DNA of 64,000 bases from Roseivirga ehrenbergii (GCF_001593005.1 NZ_LQZQ01000051.1:62001-126000); one strand, 5' to 3'; counted from the first letter of the stretch, positions 17,442 through 26,195 are shown. The notes: a model not told the origin generated them from the sequence alone. Numbers and translations: made by a program.

Positions 17442-17897
17442 ATGAAAAAGTTAATGATCATCGCAATCCTGCTATTAGTTAGCAACGCAGTTTTTTCTCA
17501 AACTCATTATTACAAGGCAAAATACGAAAAGCCGTTCACCTTTCAAGTGGCTCCCACTTATTTCAATTATGGAGGTGATTTATTTGGGTATCAAATTGGT
17601 GTCAATTTTAAAGAAGTTTTCAACTTAAGTTATTTCCATACTAGAGATTATGACTTTGGCGAACGATACATGGACGATCGTTTTGCTGGAATTCAAAGTA
17701 GTGTAATGCTGCCAGTTGGAGAGTACATGCAAGTAGGGCCTTCTGTAAGGCTCGCAACATACAATACCGAGTTACAAAAAGTATTTATAGCTGCCGAAGT
17801 AAGATTCGATCTAAGTGATGCTTGGAAACTCGGTTTAGAGTATGGGGCTGGTGACGAGAAGGGCTTTGGTTTGAAGTTTATCTGGAACATGTATTAA
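17442..17897 (+). CDS. Small secreted protein, barrel-like, unknown function
   Basis: 151 residues with a clear signal peptide (MKKLMIIAILLLVSNAVFSQ). The mature part has alternating aromatic/polar strands (FTFQVAPTYFNYGG, LFGYQIGVNFKEVFNLSYF, WKLGLEYGAGDEKGFGLKFIW) and ends in an aromatic-rich strand, suggesting a small outer-membrane-type beta-barrel or beta-sandwich. It resembles the protein encoded at 19092-19553 in length, signal peptide, strand pattern and a G-x-x-x-G-F-x-F/L-x-F/L-x-W ending, so the two look like distant paralogues. I do not recognise a named family. Upstream TAGGT boxes suggest control by the neighbouring LuxR-type regulator. Confidence 0.75.
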   Translation: MKKLMIIAILLLVSNAVFSQTHYYKAKYEKPFTFQVAPTYFNYGGDLFGYQIGVNFKEVFNLSYFHTRDYDFGERYMDDRFAGIQSSVMLPVGEYMQVGPSVRLATYNTELQKVFIAAEVRFDLSDAWKLGLEYGAGDEKGFGLKFIWNMY

Positions 17898-17907
17898 TAA
17901 TGAAATC

Positions 17908-18276
17908 ATGGGACAGCACAACAGATTATATTTCCAGTCCGATTTTTTAGGGCTTGGTGGAATAGATAGAACAGACAAAAGCAGTATTGGTGAAGAGCAC
18001 TCACCGTCCAATGATGGTAGAGTAGGGTATAGGCTGATATTTGACTTGCCTCCTCGAATGAATGCGGTAAGTAACTCAAACGAGCAGTCGAAAAAAAGTC
18101 CTGTTAATGCAAATGTTGAAGAAGAGTTTTATCTAAAACAAAGAAAGCGATCTTCTAAAGAACACACGGAGATTGAGGCTGAGCCTAGGTGCAATGGCCT
18201 ACTTTCCGCAAAGCGGAATCCGCTCAATGGTTTCTTGCGCGATGTAATGGCATGTGTTAAACCTAAAGTTCAGTAA
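17908..18276 (+). CDS. Hypothetical protein, 122 residues
   Basis: A hydrophilic protein with no signal peptide, membrane segment or known motif. The C-terminal half is basic and ends in FLRDVMACVKPKVQ. It begins 10 bp after the preceding secreted-protein gene, and its stop codon is one base before the next gene's ATG at 18278, so its placement inside an apparent operon favours a real gene. Composition (many Ser, Asn, Lys, Glu) suggests a partly disordered protein. Whether it is translated is uncertain. Confidence 0.5.
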   Translation: MGQHNRLYFQSDFLGLGGIDRTDKSSIGEEHSPSNDGRVGYRLIFDLPPRMNAVSNSNEQSKKSPVNANVEEEFYLKQRKRSSKEHTEIEAEPRCNGLLSAKRNPLNGFLRDVMACVKPKVQ

Positions 18277-18277
18277 G

Positions 18278-18868
18278 ATGAAAGGAGTATTAGCATTTGT
18301 AATATTGCTCATCGGCTTGAGTTCGTGTTCAGATATTTATGAGCAACATGAGGTAGAATATCTTATGCAAAAGGGGCAACATACCAGTAGAAAGATAGGA
18401 GGCTTGCCAGGTGAAAAGCTAGGAACCTTAAAGTCAGATATGTTGGCTTTTACCGCAAGGTTTGATGAAACCGTACGATACGATTTAGGAAATAAGAACC
18501 AAGAAGATATTAACAAGCTAATGGGTTTTTCTGACTGCAACAGTTTGCATCATGAAAACAGTGTAAGGTTTGGCTGGAGGTATAGTGTAGAAAAGGACTT
18601 GGTTGAAATATTTTCATATGCCTACACCAGTGGGGTTGTGAGTTACCATCACATGGGTGATGTAGCTATTGATGAAACAGCATACTATCAAATTCAAATT
18701 GTAGACGATAAGTTTTATTTACTATTGAATGGAGAGATAGAACAGGAGGTTGATCGTGGAGCTAATTGCGATACTGGCTTGTACTATAAGCTCTACCCAT
18801 ACTTTGGAGGAGACGAAACAGCACCACACGATATATCAGTGTATATCAAAGAAATATTGAACCAATAA
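18278..18868 (+). CDS. Lipoprotein of unknown function
   Basis: 196 residues from the ATG at 18278, chosen because it gives a proper lipoprotein signal: MKGVLAFVILLIGLSSCSD, lipobox L-S-S-C. An in-frame ATG at 18254 would add eight residues before the signal and overlap the previous gene. The mature part has beta-strand-like sequence (ETAYYQIQIVDDKFYLLLNG) and a short segment around FSDCNSLHHENSVRFGWRY reminiscent of a jelly-roll or lectin-like sandwich, but I cannot assign a family. A terminator at 18912-18948 follows, closing the unit that starts at 17442. Confidence 0.78.
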   Translation: MKGVLAFVILLIGLSSCSDIYEQHEVEYLMQKGQHTSRKIGGLPGEKLGTLKSDMLAFTARFDETVRYDLGNKNQEDINKLMGFSDCNSLHHENSVRFGWRYSVEKDLVEIFSYAYTSGVVSYHHMGDVAIDETAYYQIQIVDDKFYLLLNGEIEQEVDRGANCDTGLYYKLYPYFGGDETAPHDISVYIKEILNQ

Positions 18869-18911
18869 AGATTATCGGTGAGCGTTCATGGCTCATTGGT
18901 TAGTTGTTCTG

Positions 18912-18948
18912 AAGGAGGTCGATCTAGGATTGGCCTCCATTTTTTTTG
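18912..18948 (+). terminator. Rho-independent terminator
   Basis: A GGAGG / CCTCC stem with flanking weaker pairs, followed by a run of eight T. It ends the transcript of the three small genes upstream. Confidence 0.7.
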
Positions 18949-18983
18949 GAATTTGAGTGAAGAAGGACGTGTTTAAGGAAAAT

Positions 18984-19009
18984 ACCTAGAGGCTTGAGGG
19001 TTAAACCTA
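18984..19009. promoter_or_regulatory. Two ACCTA boxes, 21 bp apart
   Basis: ACCTA at 18984-18988 and 19005-19009, same face of the helix, 45-70 bp upstream of the predicted start (near 19054) set by the near-match -7 element TCTCTTTG. The position suits an activator site. Confidence 0.45.
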
Positions 19010-19091
19010 AATTTTTCAATTCGTTTTTCTCATATCTTATCTCTTTGGTTATCAGCTACTTTTATGTTACAGAATAACAACAACCAAAACC

Positions 19092-19553
19092 ATGAAAACT
19101 GTAATCATTTTAGTACTGAGCTTAATCTGCCTAGAAGCCACCTCTCAATCGCTTTATAAAAGAGCAAAGACTCCCAATTATACTTTAGAGGTATCACCTT
19201 CTGCAAATCGTACGATTTATGGATGGAAATATGGGGTCAGGCTTGGAGTAGATTATAAATCACGAATAAAAGCGGGGTATACTAGATTGGAGAGTTTCGA
19301 TAATTCAGAGAAAGGCCAAAAAACATTCTCCGGAACATATTTTCAGTACGCCCTAAATCCTAAATCTAAATTCACGCTACTCCCTAGTCTCAAGGTGGGT
19401 TTATATGATGGTCGCTTTTTAGCAATTCAGCCTACTATTGAAGGTTCTTTTATAATGAAGGAAAACTTGTCAGTCAATGCAGGTATTGGAAAGGTAGATG
19501 GTTTTGCAAGTTTTGATTTTGGGCTGAAATGGAAATTAGATCTGTCTAGGTAA
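19092..19553 (+). CDS. Small secreted barrel-like protein, unknown function
   Basis: 153 residues with signal peptide MKTVIILVLSLICLEATSQ. The mature region has amphipathic strands (YTLEVSPSANRTIYGWKYG, RLGVDYKSRIKAGYTRLE, SFDFGLKWKLDL) and ends in an aromatic strand, much like the product at 17442-17897. The two share size, a Y-K-x-A-K segment shortly after the signal peptide, and a repeated G-x-x-x-G-F-x-x-F/D-F-x-L-K-W ending. Likely located in the outer membrane or periplasm. No named family recognised. A TAGGT box overlaps the stop codon. Confidence 0.75.
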   Translation: MKTVIILVLSLICLEATSQSLYKRAKTPNYTLEVSPSANRTIYGWKYGVRLGVDYKSRIKAGYTRLESFDNSEKGQKTFSGTYFQYALNPKSKFTLLPSLKVGLYDGRFLAIQPTIEGSFIMKENLSVNAGIGKVDGFASFDFGLKWKLDLSR

Positions 19554-19582
19554 AACTCTTAGACGGCTTAAGGATTTACCTA
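19547..19582. promoter_or_regulatory. TAGGT and ACCTA boxes upstream of FISUMP gene
   Basis: TAGGT at 19547-19551 (overlapping the stop codon of the preceding gene) and ACCTA at 19578-19582, 63-98 bp upstream of the transcription start predicted from CAACTTTG near 19637, a one-mismatch -7 element. Confidence 0.45.
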
Positions 19583-19652
19583 AAGTTGATTTTACGAATT
19601 ACCACAACGAATGAGGGTATAAGATTCTTCAACTTTGATTTAAATAAACATT

Positions 19653-20216
19653 ATGAAAATACGTCAGATACTTTTCGCACTAGCATTCATCACTCCGTTG
19701 ATGACATTACCTATAAAAGGTTTTTTCAATTCTCCGGAAGAATTTGTGATGTTGAGTCCAGAAATAAATAATGATTGGACTCCTGGGGTTGATTGGGTGG
19801 ACTGGAGGAATGGTATGACTTACTCCACTGAAGAGTTTGATGGTGTAGTTTGGATGACGGCTAACTTTATGGGCGCTTCTAAACAAATGTCTTACAAAGA
19901 GGCTGAAACAACAGCTCCAGAAGGCTGGAGAATCCCAACGATTAACGAATGGAACAAGCTCCTTGAAAAGACAGGTTTTTCGTCTGACCCAAATCAAATT
20001 ATTCCTGATGACTATTACTTGTTCAATTTTGAATCTGAAGGATATCAGGATCCTCTGATGGGGGAAATAGGAGTCAACCAAGTTGGTTTCTTTTGGACTC
20101 AGTCTTCTGACAATGAAAATGGTAACTATATCTCTATTCCGAATAGAGAGTTAAATTATAATCACGGTAAAATCTCGACAATGGCTAAAATGGCCGTTCG
20201 ATATGTGAAAGATTAA
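19653..20216 (+). CDS. FISUMP-domain secreted protein
   Basis: 187 residues with an N-terminal signal sequence (MKIRQILFALAFITPLMTL). The rest is a Fibrobacter succinogenes major paralogous (FISUMP) domain: DGVVWMTANF, then APEGWRIPTINEWNKLLEKT, then VGFFWTQSS near the C-terminus, with a final VRYVKD. In Bacteroidota these domains occur on secreted or surface proteins of unknown function, related to a C-type-lectin-like fold. Here the domain stands alone. It has its own terminator at 20249-20276 and TAGGT/ACCTA boxes upstream. Confidence 0.82.
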   Translation: MKIRQILFALAFITPLMTLPIKGFFNSPEEFVMLSPEINNDWTPGVDWVDWRNGMTYSTEEFDGVVWMTANFMGASKQMSYKEAETTAPEGWRIPTINEWNKLLEKTGFSSDPNQIIPDDYYLFNFESEGYQDPLMGEIGVNQVGFFWTQSSDNENGNYISIPNRELNYNHGKISTMAKMAVRYVKD

Positions 20217-20248
20217 TTGAGTACACACACACAAATGTTTTGGTTAAA

Positions 20249-20276
20249 GGGGCTTTCAGACGGGAAGCCCTTTTTT
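20249..20276 (+). terminator. Rho-independent terminator after FISUMP gene
   Basis: GGGCTT pairs with AAGCCC across a 9-nt loop and is followed by six T. Confidence 0.75.
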
Positions 20277-20766
20277 ATATGTAAAGCGTTCGTAGTCAAT
20301 GTGCTCAGTCCTATCACTTATTAACCACCACACAGCTTTTTGTTTCCCCCAATATAAGTTCTCTATTTTCTACGGTCGATAAAGTTGAGAATTCAAGCCT
20401 GCGGATGTTATCCTGTGTAAAAGTGTATTTAATCGGACTTTTAATGAGTTTATGTTCGCTTTTCCCAATATGTAATGGTAATCTATAACGGATTGATAGT
20501 TAAGGGGTAATGAGTTTATTCCTTCGTATAGTACAGCGATGAAATAATATAATGTAGATATAAGTGTCTGTATTTTTCTTATTATGCTTAATAATTAAAT
20601 ATCAAATAAGATAAGTATAAATATGTGCCATAGTGACGCCTTTTGTGTCAATTTAAAAACCATCATATTCTGAAAGTATTGACGGATACTTAAGAATAAT
20701 ATACTTTGAAAAGCTTTTTTTTGGCCAAAAAATATGGTGAGGTTTTTCTTTGACAGTATTTTATTT

Positions 20767-20774
20767 TACATTTG
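20767..20774 (+). promoter_or_regulatory. -7 promoter element for susC
   Basis: TACATTTG, an exact TAnnTTTG match, with a TTTG at 20749-20752 upstream (short spacing). Predicted start near 20781. This supports translation from 20828, since an alternative in-frame start at 20750 would be upstream of the promoter. Confidence 0.6.
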
Positions 20775-20827
20775 ATAATTCAATCGAATTATTTACTAAA
20801 ATAATTTTTTTACTAAAACTACTAACT

Positions 20828-23800
20828 ATGAAGAGAGTATTACTGACTTTCATGATGTCAGTGCTTGTCTCCCTGTCTGCTGTTGCGCAAGATCGTGACA
20901 TCAAGGGAAAAGTAACTGATGAAACTGGCCAGGGGCTTCCTGGTGTTAACGTATTAATTAAGGGCACCACAAATGGTGTTGCGACAAATCCAGATGGTAC
21001 ATACCAACTGTCGGCTCCAGCAAATGGAGTTCTCGTCTTTAGATTCTTGGGGTATGTTACTCAAGAAGTTCAAATTGGATCACAGACAACAATCGATATT
21101 CGATTAAACCCAGATGCTACTGATTTGGGAGAAATCGTAGTTTCGGGTGTGGCTGCTGGTACTCCTAGAAAGAAACTAACGGTTACTGTAGCTAAAATTG
21201 ACTCAGAGCGTTTGAGTTTAGCTCCGGCAACTTCTGCAGGTAATGCTCTCGCGGGTAAAGTTGCAGGTGTTAGAATTTCTCAAGCTGGAGGTACTCCAGG
21301 TAACGATGCAAGTGTTCAGTTAAGAGCTGATAACAACTTGGGTGTAGGGTCTAGCCCAATGGTGGTTATTGATGGAGTTATTATTGAAGGTGGACTTTCT
21401 GACCTTAACGTAGATGATATCGAGTCTTATGAAGTGATTAAAGGAGCTTCTGCTGCTTCACTATATGGATCTAGAGCTGGTAATGGTGTAATTATTATTA
21501 CTTCTAAGCGTGGTCAGAACCAAAATATTGGAACTACCAATATTACTGTAAGAAATGAGATTGGATGGCAACAGCTTGAGCGAACTATTGATCTTGCTGA
21601 ACACCATGCATTTACATTAGCACCTGATTATGCAAGCTTTGATAAGTTTACTAAATATGACGGAGTTACATACCCTGCAGGATATGTAGGTGGATTTAGC
21701 CCTGATATTGTTGGAAATAGAAGTTTTGATGCCGATCACTATATGGACAATCCTTTCGGAAGAAACATCGATCAGCAAGAGGCTTTCTTTAGAACTGGAA
21801 CTAACCATACAAACTATGTGGCGGTTTCTACTCGTAACGCTACCACTAATGCTTTTATGTCGTTTGAGAACAATGCGCAAACAGGTATTATTCCTAATAC
21901 GGATGGTTTTTCTCGTCAGAACATTAGATTGAATATTGATCATCAAATTAACGATTGGTTGAAGTTTTCTGCATCGAATTTGATTGCAAACTCTTCACAA
22001 AATAACCCAGGTGGTGGGGGAGGTATATTCTTCAACATTGTATTGGCGGAACCAGATAATGATTTGTTTTTACCAAACCCTGATGGACAGCCTTATTATT
22101 ACAGACACAACCATTGGTCTAATGAGTCTAACCCTCTTTACAGTACATATAAAACTGAAAATAGAAACGAAGAGAAAAGAATCATTGGTAACTACCGTTT
22201 GAATTTTGATTTAGCTTCATGGGTTAATTTTGAAGCAAGTTATTCTACTGAGTTTAGAGAAATCAGCTCAGGCTCATATTCTCCTTATGACACTTGGACT
22301 TTGGGTGGAACAGATCCGCTAGGTATTACTTACTCTTTAGGTTCACTTAGTGAAAACACTTCTGAAAGAAACGTTCAGCAAGTACAAACTACAATGAATC
22401 TTAATGGAAGATTTGGTGATGTTACAGCAAAGGGTAAAATCTCTTACTTATATGAGAACAGCAAAATTCACAACGTAAATACAAGTGGTTTTGACTTCGG
22501 TATTAGAGACTTACCTACTTTGTCAGCTATTCCTACGGCTAATATACAATCTTCTAATTATCAGCAAGAAGTAATCGCGTCTAACTATTTCTTCATTGGT
22601 TCTTTGGATTACAAAGACAAGATTTTGTTTGATGGTATGTTCCGTATTGATGGTTCTTCTCTGTTTGGTGAAAACGAAAGATGGAATAACTATTATAGAC
22701 TTTCTGGTGGATACAGAATTACTGAAGATATAGATATTCCTAACGTTCAGGAATTGAAGATTAGAGGAGCATATGGTGTTGCTGGTATCAGACCTGGTTT
22801 TGATTGGCAATATGAAACTTACAGTGTAAGTAATGGTATTGCTTCTGCTTCAACTTTGGGTAACAAAAACCTTAAGCCGTCAAGAACTGCTGAGACTGAA
22901 GTAGCTATTAACGCGGAGTTTTTAAACAGATTTACTTTAGAGGCTATTTATGCTAATTCAGTAACTTCTGATCAGTTCTTGAGTGTAAGATTACTTCCGA
23001 TCGCTGGTGGTTTTAGTAGCCAATACCAAAATGCAGGTTCAATTGAGTCAAATACATTCGAGCTTAATTTAGGTGCTAACATCATTAAAAATGAAAACCT
23101 AACTTGGGACGCTAACCTTGTTTTCTCAAGAACAAGACAAACTGTAACTGAGCTTCCTATTGCACCTTACACTTACGGAACAGACGGATTATTCTATGTG
23201 AAAGAAGGAGAGACTTATGGTTCAATTTACGGGAACACCTGGGTTAAATCATTAGACCAAATGGCAAAGCAATTACCAGAAGGTGAGAGCATTTCTGATT
23301 ATGAAGTAAACAATGAAGGTTATGTCGTGCCAGCAGGTTCTCAAGGAACTACAAGTGAGGCACCTATTAAATTAAAAGACGAAAATGGTCTTGATGCTTT
23401 CGTTAAAATTGGTGATGGGAACCCTGATTTCTACGCTGGTTTCTCTAATACTATCAGATACAAAGGTTTTACAGCATATGTATTGTTAGATATTAAAGAA
23501 GGTGGAGACGCTTATAACAGAAAATCTCAATGGTTAACTAGAGATGATAGAAATGGTATCATGGATCAATTCGGTAAAGCTGATTCTGAGAAAAAAGCAC
23601 TTGAGTATTACAAAGGATTTTATGATGTAAACTCAAACAACTCTTACTGGGTTGAAGATGCTAGCTTCGTTAAAGTGAGAGAAGTGGCTTTAGGTTATAC
23701 TTTCTCTGCTACTCAATTACAAAACCTCTTCGGGTTTGACGCCTTTAAAGGTGCTTCTTTGAGAGCTATTGGACGTAACTTGTTTACTTTCACTGGATAT

Positions 23801-23905
23801 TCTGGGTATGATCCAGAAGTTGGTTCTATTAGAAACCCAGTGGATGGTACAGGTACTTATCCTAACTTCAGAAATTATGCTTTATCTCTATCACTTAATT
23901 TCTAA
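20828..23905 (+). CDS. susC: SusC/RagA-family TonB-linked outer membrane transporter
   Basis: 1025 residues from the ATG at 20828, which begins the signal peptide MKRVLLTFMMSVLVSLSAVAQ. A CarboxypepD_reg-like domain follows (DIKGKVTDETGQGLPGVNVL through YVTQEVQIGS), then a plug domain (KLTVTVAKIDSERLSLAPAT, VVIDGVIIEGGLSDLNVDDI, YEVIKGASAASLYGSRAGNG) and a long barrel ending in NYALSLSLNF. This protein forms the TonB-powered pore under a SusD lid in the outer membrane and imports glycans, peptides or other ligands. It is followed 12 bp later by susD. No anti-sigma, hybrid kinase or SusR-like regulator sits beside it, so its substrate is not revealed; the GH64-like gene 2.4 kb downstream is a hint at beta-1,3-glucan. 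Confidence 0.96.
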   Translation: MKRVLLTFMMSVLVSLSAVAQDRDIKGKVTDETGQGLPGVNVLIKGTTNGVATNPDGTYQLSAPANGVLVFRFLGYVTQEVQIGSQTTIDIRLNPDATDLGEIVVSGVAAGTPRKKLTVTVAKIDSERLSLAPATSAGNALAGKVAGVRISQAGGTPGNDASVQLRADNNLGVGSSPMVVIDGVIIEGGLSDLNVDDIESYEVIKGASAASLYGSRAGNGVIIITSKRGQNQNIGTTNITVRNEIGWQQLERTIDLAEHHAFTLAPDYASFDKFTKYDGVTYPAGYVGGFSPDIVGNRSFDADHYMDNPFGRNIDQQEAFFRTGTNHTNYVAVSTRNATTNAFMSFENNAQTGIIPNTDGFSRQNIRLNIDHQINDWLKFSASNLIANSSQNNPGGGGGIFFNIVLAEPDNDLFLPNPDGQPYYYRHNHWSNESNPLYSTYKTENRNEEKRIIGNYRLNFDLASWVNFEASYSTEFREISSGSYSPYDTWTLGGTDPLGITYSLGSLSENTSERNVQQVQTTMNLNGRFGDVTAKGKISYLYENSKIHNVNTSGFDFGIRDLPTLSAIPTANIQSSNYQQEVIASNYFFIGSLDYKDKILFDGMFRIDGSSLFGENERWNNYYRLSGGYRITEDIDIPNVQELKIRGAYGVAGIRPGFDWQYETYSVSNGIASASTLGNKNLKPSRTAETEVAINAEFLNRFTLEAIYANSVTSDQFLSVRLLPIAGGFSSQYQNAGSIESNTFELNLGANIIKNENLTWDANLVFSRTRQTVTELPIAPYTYGTDGLFYVKEGETYGSIYGNTWVKSLDQMAKQLPEGESISDYEVNNEGYVVPAGSQGTTSEAPIKLKDENGLDAFVKIGDGNPDFYAGFSNTIRYKGFTAYVLLDIKEGGDAYNRKSQWLTRDDRNGIMDQFGKADSEKKALEYYKGFYDVNSNNSYWVEDASFVKVREVALGYTFSATQLQNLFGFDAFKGASLRAIGRNLFTFTGYSGYDPEVGSIRNPVDGTGTYPNFRNYALSLSLNF

Positions 23906-23917
23906 AACTAAACTGAT

Positions 23918-25405
23918 ATGAAAAAAATAATATATAAAGGATTCTTATTAGCCTTTCTTTTAGTCAGTGGCGTTGCTTGCCACGACTTGGAAGTCGAGAA
24001 CTTAAACAACCCAGATACGGCAAAAGTATTGGCGTCTGATTCAGACGTTAAGACACTTGCTGGAGGTATGTTTATTACATGGTATGCCCCAACTCACTGG
24101 ACAAATGGTATATCTCATATGCTTTCAGCCGCTGCGGATAACTTAACTTGTTCTTGGGGTAACTTTGGTATGAGAGATCAGTCATGGGAGCCTAGAAAAG
24201 CTTGGGATAACCAGCCAGCTTATAGCTATGCTTCAAACTCTAACTATATGTTTACTAATCTGTATGAAGCTGTTTCTACAGCCAATACAGTACTTCAAGT
24301 AATGGACGGAGGTCTAGATATTGGGACTAACGGTGAGGATAATAACTTAGTTAGAGCTTGGTCTAAGTTTATGCAGGGTATCGGACTCGGTTATATTGGT
24401 TTGAACTATGATAAAGGATTTATTGTGGACGAAAACAGTACTCCAGAAGAGATTGCTGCGGCAGAATTCTTTCCTTATGATCAAGTTCTTGATGTTGCTT
24501 TAACCAAACTGGATGAGGCCATAGCACTATCTGGAAATTCATTCACTATTCCTGCAGCATGGATGAATACTGCGGAGGATTTGAGTAATGATGATTTCAA
24601 AAAGTTAATCAACTCTTTTGCAGCGCGTTTAGTGGCTTATGCTCCAAGAAATGCAGCTGAAGATGCTGCGGCTGACTGGACAAGAGCTAAAAACTATGCG
24701 GATAACGGTATCACAGAAGATTTCATTATTCAAGGTGATGGTTACGTAAGATGGATTAATGAGCACTGGGTATATTCAGTGTACCCAGGTTGGGGACAAA
24801 CTGATATGAGAGTGATTCACATGATGGATGATGATCAGCCAGAGCATTGGGATGATGATCCAAACTTCCCTTTCCCACCAGAGTCAACTACTCCTGAGGA
24901 TCAAAGGTTAGTAACGGATTTCCAATACAAGTCTTCTGTTCCGTTCCGTGTAGAAAGAGGTTACTACCACTTCTCTAACTACAGATTTAGCAGATACGAT
25001 TACCTTCTTTCTGGATGGTTTGGTGATATGCCAGAGATCTTATTGTCTGAGAACGATTTGATCAGAGCTGAAGCAAGAGCTAACCTTGGTGATTTACCAG
25101 GTGCTGCACTTATCATTAATGCGGGTACTCGTGTAACTAGAGGTAATTTACCTCCAGTAGCACCAACCTTAGCTGCAATTAAGGATGCTATTCATCATGA
25201 AAGACACGTAGAATTAATGGCAACTAGTCTTGGTATTCAGTTCTATGAAATGAGAAAGAGAGATTTACTTCAGTATGGTACTTTCCTTCACTTACCAGTT
25301 GCTCCTCAAATTTTGGAGACAATGGGTACTGCTCGTCCGTTCTACACTTATGGTGGTCCTGATGCTGCCGATGGTGTGAATGCATCGAATGGAGGTTGGA
25401 GATAA
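23918..25405 (+). CDS. susD: SusD/RagB-family nutrient-binding lipoprotein
   Basis: 495 residues. Lipoprotein signal MKKIIYKGFLLAFLLVSGVAC with lipid-acceptor Cys21, then EVENLNNPDTAKVLAS, a typical SusD opening. The TPR-like alpha-helical scaffold is visible, and the C-terminal RagB domain contains ENDLIRAEARANLGD and HHERHVELMATSLGIQFYEMRKR. It forms the ligand-binding lid on the SusC barrel. Translation starts 12 bp after susC, and a strong terminator follows, so the transcription unit is just susC-susD. Confidence 0.95.
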   Translation: MKKIIYKGFLLAFLLVSGVACHDLEVENLNNPDTAKVLASDSDVKTLAGGMFITWYAPTHWTNGISHMLSAAADNLTCSWGNFGMRDQSWEPRKAWDNQPAYSYASNSNYMFTNLYEAVSTANTVLQVMDGGLDIGTNGEDNNLVRAWSKFMQGIGLGYIGLNYDKGFIVDENSTPEEIAAAEFFPYDQVLDVALTKLDEAIALSGNSFTIPAAWMNTAEDLSNDDFKKLINSFAARLVAYAPRNAAEDAAADWTRAKNYADNGITEDFIIQGDGYVRWINEHWVYSVYPGWGQTDMRVIHMMDDDQPEHWDDDPNFPFPPESTTPEDQRLVTDFQYKSSVPFRVERGYYHFSNYRFSRYDYLLSGWFGDMPEILLSENDLIRAEARANLGDLPGAALIINAGTRVTRGNLPPVAPTLAAIKDAIHHERHVELMATSLGIQFYEMRKRDLLQYGTFLHLPVAPQILETMGTARPFYTYGGPDAADGVNASNGGWR

Positions 25406-25428
25406 TCCAAAATTTTAAAATACATTTA

Positions 25429-25457
25429 AAGGCCGCTCATTGAGCGGCCTTTTTTTA
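25429..25457 (+). terminator. Strong terminator of the susCD unit
   Basis: A GC-rich stem GGCCGCT / AGCGGCC with a 5-nt loop, followed by seven T. Confidence 0.88.
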
Positions 25458-25475
25458 TGCCTTTATACTTATCAG

Positions 25476-26195
25476 TTATGAGTTCACTTCTTCACTAAGA
25501 ATTTTTTCAATTACGAATTGCATTTGCTCAAATTCGGTATACCCGTGATTGATTTGAAAGAGTTGATTTCCACTTTTGAAAAGCACCGTAGGATAACCCT
25601 TTACACCCCACTGGCGATTAAGTTGAAACTCTTGATGAGTGTTGTATTTTGTTTCATCACTTTCGAATATCTGTTTGAACGGTTCAAAAGGAATATCAAA
25701 TTCCTGACAAATTGATCTATAGAATTCTGGCTCACTAGGGTCTTCATTATCTACATAAAATTTTCTTGAAACTGACTCAAAGAATTGGAGCTCATTTTCT
25801 CCCATCCATTTTCTTGAGGCAACAACTGCTCTACAAGGAGGTTCTGTATCATAGTTGAAACTTTCCTTATCAAATAATGAATAACCAAATGGTTGTCCGC
25901 TTCTTTTCGTTACTTCTTCCCAATGGTGTTTTAAAAACTCCTTCATTTCATCATCCCAAGCTTCTCCACCTCCAGGGCGCAAACCACCTACAACAATCGA
26001 AAATTTAAATTGTGGGTATTCAGATTTCAAAGTTTTTAAATGATTTGAAATTCCCCAGCACCAAGAGCACATTGGGTCACCAACATATATGATTTCATTA
26101 TTGATATCTTTTTTGGTTTGATGTTTTAACTCTCCCAATTCGGAAGGGCTGCACTCACCAGTTTCAGGGTCGCAAAATGATTTCTCTTCTTTCAT
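25476..26195 (-). CDS. DsbA-family thioredoxin-fold oxidoreductase (FrnE-like)
   Basis: 239 residues from the ATG at 26193-26195. The redox motif is C43-S-W-C46 (GDPMCSWCWGI), the form typical of FrnE/DsbA-like proteins, followed by a helical insertion, and a cis-Pro loop at WGVKGYPTVLF. There is no signal peptide, so it is probably cytosolic. The N-terminus carries an extra pair of cysteines (FCDPETGEC), perhaps a second redox or metal-binding pair. A longer frame from 26234 would add 13 residues; the shorter start is preferred because the Cys-rich opening looks complete. It is transcribed opposite to its neighbours. Confidence 0.85.
   Translation of the reverse strand: MKEEKSFCDPETGECSPSELGELKHQTKKDINNEIIYVGDPMCSWCWGISNHLKTLKSEYPQFKFSIVVGGLRPGGGEAWDDEMKEFLKHHWEEVTKRSGQPFGYSLFDKESFNYDTEPPCRAVVASRKWMGENELQFFESVSRKFYVDNEDPSEPEFYRSICQEFDIPFEPFKQIFESDETKYNTHQEFQLNRQWGVKGYPTVLFKSGNQLFQINHGYTEFEQMQFVIEKILSEEVNS

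Larger units (their letters stand above)
20217..20827. other. Long intergenic region before susC
   Basis: About 610 bp without a supported gene. It contains the FISUMP terminator at the left end and the susC promoter at the right end. Between 20290 and 20700 it is AT-rich with no coding frame, inverted repeat or RNA fold that I can defend, and no TAGGT/ACCTA box. Confidence 0.6.

Noticed and set aside
18254-18277. Upstream ATG for the lipoprotein gene
   Set aside because: It would place eight residues before the lipoprotein signal and overlap the previous gene; the ATG at 18278 gives a standard signal peptide.
20290-20700. Possible ncRNA or small gene in the long gap before susC
   Set aside because: No stable stem, promoter-terminator pair or plausible coding frame could be found by eye; the stretch is simply AT-rich.
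20750-20827. Longer N-terminus for the SusC protein
   Set aside because: The exact -7 element at 20767-20774 lies inside this stretch, and the signal peptide begins at 20828.
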